The notes beneath the pieces are model-generated. The model saw nothing but the letters and a program-made list of their open reading frames with translations. It did no database searches and was not told where the DNA came from. A program made the translations under genes and the position numbers. A DNA stretch of 7,691 nt from JAFGPJ01 sp964439135 (lineage in GTDB: Bacteria > Planctomycetota > Phycisphaerae > Sedimentisphaerales > Anaerobacaceae): positions 1 through 7,691 of the forward strand of contig CAYTNN010000218.1 in NCBI GenBank assembly GCA_964439135.1, in the 5' to 3' direction. Below are positions 1-5,294 of this stretch, one piece after another (positions within the stretch are counted from its first letter, which is position 1; every line of letters starts with the position of its first letter).

Positions 1-698
<698 letters not shown>

Positions 699-704
699 CT
701 TAGC

Positions 705-1055
705 TTATTGTTTGAACTGCGGCAGCTTGGCAATGTACTGCTCGGGAGCTGCTTCGAATTTCTCCTTGCAGGGTTCGCAGCAGAAATACACCTTCTTACC
801 TTTGTACTCGGTGAAGATCGCCTTGTTAATGGCTCCGCCCATGACCGGGCACTCCGTCTGCTCGACAGCCTTGACGACCTGGCTCGCCGCGTCTTCTGCA
901 ACCTTCGCCGCAGTCGGTGCCGCTGGCGCAGTCCGTGCGGCTGGCGCAGCCGGTGCGGGTTCTGACTTCTTACAGCCATAGACGAAGACCGACCCGGCAA
1001 GCAGCAATCCTGCAAGCAACAACATTGTGACCAACTGTTTCTTTTTCGCGTTCAT
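705..1055 (-). CDS. YHS-domain lipoprotein, putative periplasmic copper-binding protein
   Basis: A 116-residue protein. Residues 1-28 look like a lipoprotein signal: lysines at 4-6, a hydrophobic stretch, then VYGC with the candidate lipidated Cys28. An Ala/Pro-rich linker (about 33-50) and a short helix lead to a YHS domain (about 66-112) with ECPVMGG and VYFCCEPCKEKF. Cys69, Cys92, Cys93 and Cys96 are plausible metal ligands, with Met72 nearby. YHS domains occur in copper and other heavy-metal proteins, usually as small metal-binding modules. Lying between cusB and cusA, it is likely a membrane-tethered periplasmic metal donor or sensor, perhaps replacing CusF, which is not in the window; that role is inference. 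The start is well supported by AAGGAG seven bases upstream of ATG. The gene ends six bases before the first possible cusA start, so translation is probably coupled. Confidence 0.9.
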   Translation of the reverse strand: MNAKKKQLVTMLLLAGLLLAGSVFVYGCKKSEPAPAAPAARTAPAAPTAAKVAEDAASQVVKAVEQTECPVMGGAINKAIFTEYKGKKVYFCCEPCKEKFEAAPEQYIAKLPQFKQ

Positions 1056-1062
1056 TTTCTTT

Positions 1063-1068
1063 CTCCTT
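1063..1068 (-). promoter_or_regulatory. Ribosome binding site of the YHS lipoprotein gene
   Basis: AAGGAG on the minus strand, seven bases before the ATG at 1055, in an AT-rich 45-base gap after cusB. It fixes the start of the lipoprotein gene. No hairpin or promoter is evident in this gap, which fits co-transcription with cusB. Confidence 0.8.
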
Positions 1069-1100
1069 AAAAATTAAAATTAGGTTTCCATAATTTCACT

Positions 1101-3044
1101 TCATTTTGTTATTGCACTTATTGTCTTGACAATTTCGCCGCACTTTAGCATGGAGGCCCCAAAATAAGGATTTCGTATTTCCTTATCCGCCTGCAGCCAG
1201 TCCGTTCCCTTGTTGTTAAACGCCATCGGGCAATGAATCCTATAGAGCTTCTGATTTTCGGGAATCCCGAACTGCTCGACTACGGCAATCAATTCGTTAG
1301 AGAGCGTCTCAAACGCTTTGCGTGCAGCGTCAATGCCGACAGCTTTTTGTATCGTATCCAGCGCTTTGCTCATCTTGGTGCTGCGAGCCATCCACACATT
1401 GTGAGGCTCTCCGCTCAGCAGACTCATATCAACCTTAGACATTGACTCTATCGTGGATTTAGCTGCCCTGACGGCAAGGCCGATATCGTCGCCGGCCAGC
1501 GCCTCGTGCAGCGACAAATACTTCTCAACGACCGCCCGGATTTGTACCCGGAACTCATCGGAAACTTCAATTATTTCGTGCTTGTGGCCGCTTTCGGCGC
1601 TCATCATGCTGGGCTTGGCCTGGATCTGAAGTGCCGAGTCAATCTTGAAGTTCCCTTTGGTTACGACAAGCTCGCCCTCGGCCAGACCTTCTTTTACCAG
1701 GTAATGCTCCCCGGCCCTTGGGCCGAGAGTCACTTGCCGTCCTTCGAAGGTCGGCTTTTCTTTATCCGGCAGCCGGACATAAACCACAGCACGAACTCCG
1801 GTAATCAAAGGCGCCGAGGCAGGAATCACCAGCGGCGCTTCATTGGGCGTATCGACTACGTAGCCGAGCGATTCGGTAGTCACCAGGTCCATTCCGCAGA
1901 TATCGCAGCTTGCGGCTTCGGTCTTAACCACCGCCGGGTGCATCGGGCAAATCCACTTGCCCGCCATGTCCGGGTCCATTATCATCCCGCCCTGAGCAAC
2001 GCCGGAGCGAACGGTTGCTCTAACAAACATCCCGGGCTTGAGCCTGCCGGCGGCGTTATCCACATTCACCCGCAGCTTAACGGTCCTTGTCTTTTCGTTG
2101 AGTACCGGGTCGATAAAACTGATTTTGCCTTTGAAAACTTCTCCCGGATAAGCCTCGGCGGCAAAATCTACATCCTGGCCATACCGAATCCAGGACAAAT
2201 CCGATTCGTATGCATCCAGTTTCACCCACAAGTGCGAAAGATCCGCCACCTGATATATTGGCGTCCCCGTGTTGACGTAGAGCCCTTCGGCGGCGTTCTT
2301 ATGGATAACCACGCCGCCCATCGGCGAGTAAATGGTAATGTGAGTGACGGGTTTGCCGGAGCTTTCGATTTTGCCGATCTGCTCGTCGCTAAGGCCAAGC
2401 AGCCGCAGTTTTTCCCTGGACGCATCCAGCGTTGCCAGCGTGGTTCTTGTCACCATCTCGGAGGTTGATGTCCTGACATTGCCGGCCGCCTTGAGCGCCT
2501 GGAGCAGCTCGGCCTGGGCGCTGATCAGCTCGGGACTGTAAAGATCAACCATATGGTCGCCCTTGCTGACCGTGATGCCGGTAAAGTCTACGTAAAGGCG
2601 GTCGATTCTGCCCGGCACCCAGGCCGTGATATTTTTCACGCGCGTCTCATCGTAATCGACCTTGCCCACCATTCTGATTTGGGCCTCGACAAATTTCCGC
2701 TCGACCGCCGTAGTCTCAATCTCCATCAGCTTGATAGCCGCCTGGGAAAATGAAATCTGCCGTTCGCCGATGTCACCACTCTCGGAAGCAACAGGGATTA
2801 GATCCATAAAACATATTGGACATTTACCTTGTTTGGGCTGCCGAATCTGCGGATGCATCGAGCAGGTCCACCATTGTGGCGCTGCGCTTTGGCCCGCATC
2901 AGAGGCGTGGTCATGCCCGGCTTCCGGCGGAGCTGAAACTATAAAACCCCTGACCGCGTAGCCAACAACGAAAGCCGCTATAATAATCAGTATTACCTTA
3001 AGTCCGGCCCGGCCGAACTTTGCTTTAGGCATAGAGTTTCTCAT
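1101..3044 (-). CDS. cusB: CusB-type RND periplasmic adaptor with two heavy-metal-binding modules and a DUF3347-type C-terminus
   Basis: Membrane-fusion protein that joins the CusA pump to the outer-membrane channel and, in the Cus family, receives metal. The 647 residues exceed the roughly 400 of E. coli CusB because of extra domains. In order: an N-terminal membrane anchor (about 15-34, no lipobox); a His/Asp linker with GHDHASD; heavy-metal-binding module 1 (about 58-85, WTCSMHP...CPICFMDLIPV); the adaptor core with barrel-sandwich, helical hairpin (about 168-225) and beta-barrel (to about 346); module 2 (about 363-390, WICPMHP...CDICGMDLV) inserted after the barrel; a membrane-proximal part with LVIPASAPLITG and GNFKIDSALQIQAKPSMM; and a DUF3347-type domain (about 495-645) with RIHCPMAF, NPYFG and MLKCGE. 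Candidate ligands are Cys61/75/78, Cys366/380/383, Cys605, Met607 and Cys635. ATG at 3044 was chosen because AAGGTGG precedes it by five bases; an in-frame TTG at 3059 would include that site. Confidence 0.95.
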   Translation of the reverse strand: MRNSMPKAKFGRAGLKVILIIIAAFVVGYAVRGFIVSAPPEAGHDHASDAGQSAAPQWWTCSMHPQIRQPKQGKCPICFMDLIPVASESGDIGERQISFSQAAIKLMEIETTAVERKFVEAQIRMVGKVDYDETRVKNITAWVPGRIDRLYVDFTGITVSKGDHMVDLYSPELISAQAELLQALKAAGNVRTSTSEMVTRTTLATLDASREKLRLLGLSDEQIGKIESSGKPVTHITIYSPMGGVVIHKNAAEGLYVNTGTPIYQVADLSHLWVKLDAYESDLSWIRYGQDVDFAAEAYPGEVFKGKISFIDPVLNEKTRTVKLRVNVDNAAGRLKPGMFVRATVRSGVAQGGMIMDPDMAGKWICPMHPAVVKTEAASCDICGMDLVTTESLGYVVDTPNEAPLVIPASAPLITGVRAVVYVRLPDKEKPTFEGRQVTLGPRAGEHYLVKEGLAEGELVVTKGNFKIDSALQIQAKPSMMSAESGHKHEIIEVSDEFRVQIRAVVEKYLSLHEALAGDDIGLAVRAAKSTIESMSKVDMSLLSGEPHNVWMARSTKMSKALDTIQKAVGIDAARKAFETLSNELIAVVEQFGIPENQKLYRIHCPMAFNNKGTDWLQADKEIRNPYFGASMLKCGEIVKTISAITK

Positions 3045-3049
3045 GCTAT

Positions 3050-3056
3050 CCACCTT
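3050..3056 (-). promoter_or_regulatory. Ribosome binding site deciding the cusB start
   Basis: AAGGTGG on the minus strand, five bases before the ATG at 3044. It argues against initiation at the in-frame TTG at 3059, which lies upstream of and partly through this motif. The rest of the 104-base gap to the previous gene shows no clear promoter, hairpin or second CsoR-like site. Confidence 0.75.
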
Positions 3057-3148
3057 CAAATGCTTCTATTTCATACCGATTTAGTAGGAGTTTGTTCTAA
3101 AAATATTTCCCTTCAACAACTAAAGTCGCGTTGTCCAGGTCCAGTCGC

Positions 3149-3466
3149 TTAAAACAGCACCGATACCAAAATGCCGTGGCAGAGAGCGAATCCCACCGTG
3201 AGCCAGGCAAAGACGCGGTGGACTTTGAGAAACCGTTTTCCCAGCTTTCTTCGGAACAATCCTGTACCAAAGGTTACCAGCGCGGAACTCAGAGCACATA
3301 TTCCCAACGGCTGGACAACCGAGAAAAGCGAGATACCAGGTTTGGATTCGTTCCCGCGAGCGCCGCCTTCATCCGCCAAGGCATGACTCGACAAACAAAA
3401 CAGCGCCAACAGTAGAACCAATACTGTTTTCGTCGTTGCTGAAATTCCAACAATCCGGATCTTCAT
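3149..3466 (-). CDS. Small two-helix membrane protein with H-x13-H pair, possible b-type haem protein
   Basis: I cannot name this 105-residue protein. Residues 1-31 look like a signal peptide (hydrophobic 14-26, likely cleavage after ALA before DEGG). A short polar stretch with GARGNESKP follows, then two predicted membrane helices, about 52-71 (PLGICALSSALVTFGTGLF) and about 84-105 (VFAWLTVGFALCHGILVSVL), joined by a basic loop RRKLGKRFLKVH. His83 and His97 are 14 apart in or beside the second helix. This spacing resembles the haem-ligating pair in one helix of ferric-reductase/NOX cytochromes, and the loop-plus-helix layout looks like the first two helices of such a domain. Only one His-bearing helix is present, so haem binding would need a dimer or partner. 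It sits 23 bases after the outer-membrane factor gene with a good GAGGTG site, so it is a genuine operon member. Copper binding by the histidines is an alternative. Confidence 0.75.
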   Translation of the reverse strand: MKIRIVGISATTKTVLVLLLALFCLSSHALADEGGARGNESKPGISLFSVVQPLGICALSSALVTFGTGLFRRKLGKRFLKVHRVFAWLTVGFALCHGILVSVLF

Positions 3467-3471
3467 GAAAT

Positions 3472-3477
3472 CACCTC
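3472..3477 (-). promoter_or_regulatory. Ribosome binding site of the small membrane protein gene
   Basis: GAGGTG on the minus strand, five bases before the ATG at 3466, in the 23-base gap after the outer-membrane factor gene. It supports this short frame as a translated gene. Confidence 0.7.
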
Positions 3478-3489
3478 GTTCTATATATA

Positions 3490-4767
3490 CTACAATTCAG
3501 CTCCCACAAGCATTTCCAGCCTGGCCAGTTCCTGTTGATTATCAGTCATGGCCCTTTCATAATATAATTGAAACTCAAGTAATTTCTGCTGAGCGTTAAT
3601 CAGACTCAGAAAATCAATCGTGCCGGCCTGATATGCCGTCTCCGAAGCTTCCAGCAGCTCTTCGCTCTTCGGTATCAGGACATCTTCATATAACTTCCGC
3701 TTCCTGTCACTGTCCTCGAAATCATACAGCGAGCGCTCGGCACGAGCGATTATCGTGTTTTCCGCTTCCTTTTTCTGATGTGATGCTTTCCGGACATTTG
3801 CCTTGGCCTGCAATTCAGCGGCCTTATAACCTTCCCGCCAGATAGGCAGATTCATCGTAAACATCAGGATGATCGGGTCTTTTCCGCTGTCAGACATACC
3901 CGGATTCATGGCGCTTCCGGTATCGGTCCAGCCGACGCCCACGCCCACATCCGGATAGAATTTCTTCTTTGCCAGCTCGACTCTGTTCTTTGCCGCCTGA
4001 AGCTCGAAGTCCAGCGCCTCAAGCTCCGGATTTCTCGCCCGAAGCAATTGGATCATCTTGCCGCGGCTTATCTCCACTGCCCGAAGTTCCGCTTTACGAG
4101 GCCACGGCAGCATTTCAAGACTTTGCCGGTTGAGAACCGCATTGAGCCTGGCGACAATCGGCTTTCGCAATTCCTCAAGTGTCTTTAACCGGTCTTCGAG
4201 CCTGGCCAGTTCTATCTGCGCGCGAATCACATCAGGGTGGCCCGTCGCCGCCGTTATATATTTTGTTCGAGCCACTTCTTCGAAGTGCTGAATCAGTTCG
4301 AGATTTTCCTTCGCTATCTCAATTGCCCTCGCCAGGTAGGTGTATTCGTAAAACGCATCCTTAACTTCGGAGAAAAGCTTAAGTTTCGCTGCTTCATATC
4401 GTTTCCGGGCAGCTTTGGCAGCGGCAGCGGCGGCATCCGTCCGCGCTTCAATCTCACCAAACCAGGGAAATGTTTGCATAATCTCTAATTTGTTTTGTTG
4501 CGGACCTACCCTCGTTTCGACCTCCTCGATGAAATACCCATAGGTGAATTTCGGGTCCGGAAGTGACCTGGCCTGGGGGACCTGCTCGACGGCAATTTTC
4601 CACTGCTCGAACGCGACTTGAAGACCGGCATTATGCAGCGCCGCAAATGCCAGATAATCTTTGAGTTCAACCGGGTCATTGGCATCGCCGGAACGCTCGG
4701 AGGCACCCACACCGTATGCAAGTACAAGGGCAATTACCATCACAATGAAGACTATTTGTCGTTTCAT
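3490..4767 (-). CDS. TolC-family outer-membrane efflux channel (CusC-like)
   Basis: Outer-membrane factor forming the exit duct of the tripartite efflux complex. The 425-residue length is normal for the family. A signal peptide (about 1-22, hydrophobic 5-20, cleavage near VGA/S) has no Cys, so unlike E. coli CusC it is probably not lipidated. Two OEP repeats follow, about 31-215 and 232-422, rich in long Ala/Glu/Lys/Leu helices. Family-like features include the turn ARSLPDPKFTYGYF, the segment MQTFPWFGEIEAR, a second-repeat strand around YPDVGVGVGW, FTMNLPIWREGYKAAE, and the late motif AYQAGTIDFLSLINAQQKLLE. The first gene after csoR, it begins only 15 bases after the csoR stop. The ATG at 4767 is chosen because GGGAGG lies seven bases upstream; an in-frame TTG at 4782 would include that site. 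The cusC assignment comes from context rather than from sequence specificity. Confidence 0.92.
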   Translation of the reverse strand: MKRQIVFIVMVIALVLAYGVGASERSGDANDPVELKDYLAFAALHNAGLQVAFEQWKIAVEQVPQARSLPDPKFTYGYFIEEVETRVGPQQNKLEIMQTFPWFGEIEARTDAAAAAAKAARKRYEAAKLKLFSEVKDAFYEYTYLARAIEIAKENLELIQHFEEVARTKYITAATGHPDVIRAQIELARLEDRLKTLEELRKPIVARLNAVLNRQSLEMLPWPRKAELRAVEISRGKMIQLLRARNPELEALDFELQAAKNRVELAKKKFYPDVGVGVGWTDTGSAMNPGMSDSGKDPIILMFTMNLPIWREGYKAAELQAKANVRKASHQKKEAENTIIARAERSLYDFEDSDRKRKLYEDVLIPKSEELLEASETAYQAGTIDFLSLINAQQKLLEFQLYYERAMTDNQQELARLEMLVGAEL

Positions 4768-4774
4768 ACTTGGT

Positions 4775-4780
4775 CCTCCC
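4775..4780 (-). promoter_or_regulatory. Ribosome binding site deciding the outer-membrane factor start
   Basis: GGGAGG on the minus strand, seven bases before the ATG at 4767, immediately after the csoR stop codon. A start at the in-frame TTG at 4782 would place the motif inside the coding region, so the ATG is preferred. Confidence 0.8.
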
Positions 4781-4782
4781 AA

Positions 4783-5064
4783 TTATGCCCGGCGAGTTCG
4801 ATTGATAAGTTTGAGAATTTCATTCATTTTCTGCCGCTTTTCCTTTTCAGAACTTCCCATTATAGCGGCAGTTACACAATGCCGGAAATGCTTTTGCAAA
4901 ATCTTTTCTTCCACGCTGGCAAGGGCGCCTTTGACGGCATGAATCTGGTTCAAAATATCAACACAATACTCACGATCTTCAATCATCTTTTGTACGCCGC
5001 GTACTTGCCCTTCGATTCGCCTTAATGCGACTATATTATCCTGATGGTCTGGATTCTGTTCCAT
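4783..5064 (-). CDS. csoR: CsoR-family copper-sensing transcriptional repressor
   Basis: Cytoplasmic all-helical repressor of the CsoR/RcnR (DUF156) family; in CsoR proteins Cu(I) binding releases the DNA. The 93 residues are normal length. The family signature is plain: ALRRIEGQVRGVQKMIEDREYC (residues 13-34), VDILNQIHAVKGAL and LQKHFRHC. Cys34, His59 and Cys63 match in position and spacing the Cu(I) ligands Cys36, His61 and Cys65 of Mycobacterium tuberculosis CsoR, and Tyr33 matches its Tyr35. The N-terminus has a single His7, not the metal-binding His pattern expected for nickel/cobalt RcnR. A consensus-like operator lies 29-49 bases upstream of the start, so it probably represses its own operon. 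The ribosome site is weak: AAAAAAGG about eight bases before the ATG. It is the first gene of the efflux operon. Confidence 0.94.
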   Translation of the reverse strand: MEQNPDHQDNIVALRRIEGQVRGVQKMIEDREYCVDILNQIHAVKGALASVEEKILQKHFRHCVTAAIMGSSEKEKRQKMNEILKLINRTRRA

Positions 5065-5092
5065 CTTTCATGCCTTTTTTAACTTCAGGTGT

Positions 5093-5113
5093 ATATACCC
5101 CCCGGGGGTATAT
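5093..5113 (-). promoter_or_regulatory. CsoR operator overlapping the presumed csoR promoter
   Basis: A perfect inverted repeat with 10-base arms, ATATACCCCC (5093-5102) and GGGGGTATAT (5104-5113), around a single C at 5103. It has the TACCCCC/GGGGGTA form known for CsoR-family binding sites and lies just upstream of csoR. On the minus strand TATATA (5097-5092) could serve as a -10 element inside the left arm, but I see no convincing -35 partner, so the exact promoter is open. Repressor bound here would block transcription of csoR and the five genes after it. I found no second copy elsewhere in the window. Confidence 0.85.
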
Positions 5114-5294
5114 TGTGTTCGAATAATTCCGACTATTTCACTATGATATATGAGTATTTCCAAAAAATGAATAAGACAGCCCGGCAACTGTTAGAAAGGG
5201 GTGGATAAAGTTGAAATTTTCATGTAACGGTCTTATCGCTGCCGACAAGTATTGCCACGCAGACACAAATCCTCGTTAACAGCCAAATCTCTGC
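5114..5294. other. Intergenic region between the secreted-protein gene and the CsoR operator
   Basis: An AT-rich stretch with no supportable gene on either strand. It should contain the 3' end of the secreted-protein transcript and perhaps the -35 region of the csoR promoter. A 6-base inverted repeat (ACAGCC at 5279-5284, GGCTGT at 5299-5304) spans the upstream gene's stop codon with a 14-base loop but has no T-run after it. A second, 4-base stem at 5176-5191 is followed on the minus strand by a T-rich stretch. Neither is a good terminator. Confidence 0.5.

Noticed and set aside
1506..2468. Long plus-strand open frame of 320 codons
   Set aside because: It lies wholly inside cusB on the opposite strand, and its product shows no domain, signal or family motif; it is a shadow of the high-GC third positions.
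3057..3059. In-frame TTG as the cusB start (652 residues)
   Set aside because: It would put the strong AAGGTGG site inside the coding region; the ATG at 3044 has that site at ideal spacing.
3045..3148. Internal promoter or small gene in the 104-base gap before cusB
   Set aside because: No CsoR-like repeat, promoter pair or frame longer than a few codons; only a tandem CTGGAC pair, which looks accidental.
4780..4782. In-frame TTG as the outer-membrane factor start (430 residues)
   Set aside because: It immediately abuts the csoR stop and would include the GGGAGG site; the ATG at 4767 fits better.
5162..5191. Possible Rho-independent terminator on the minus strand
   Set aside because: The stem is only four base pairs (ACAG/CTGT) and the following T-rich stretch is interrupted.
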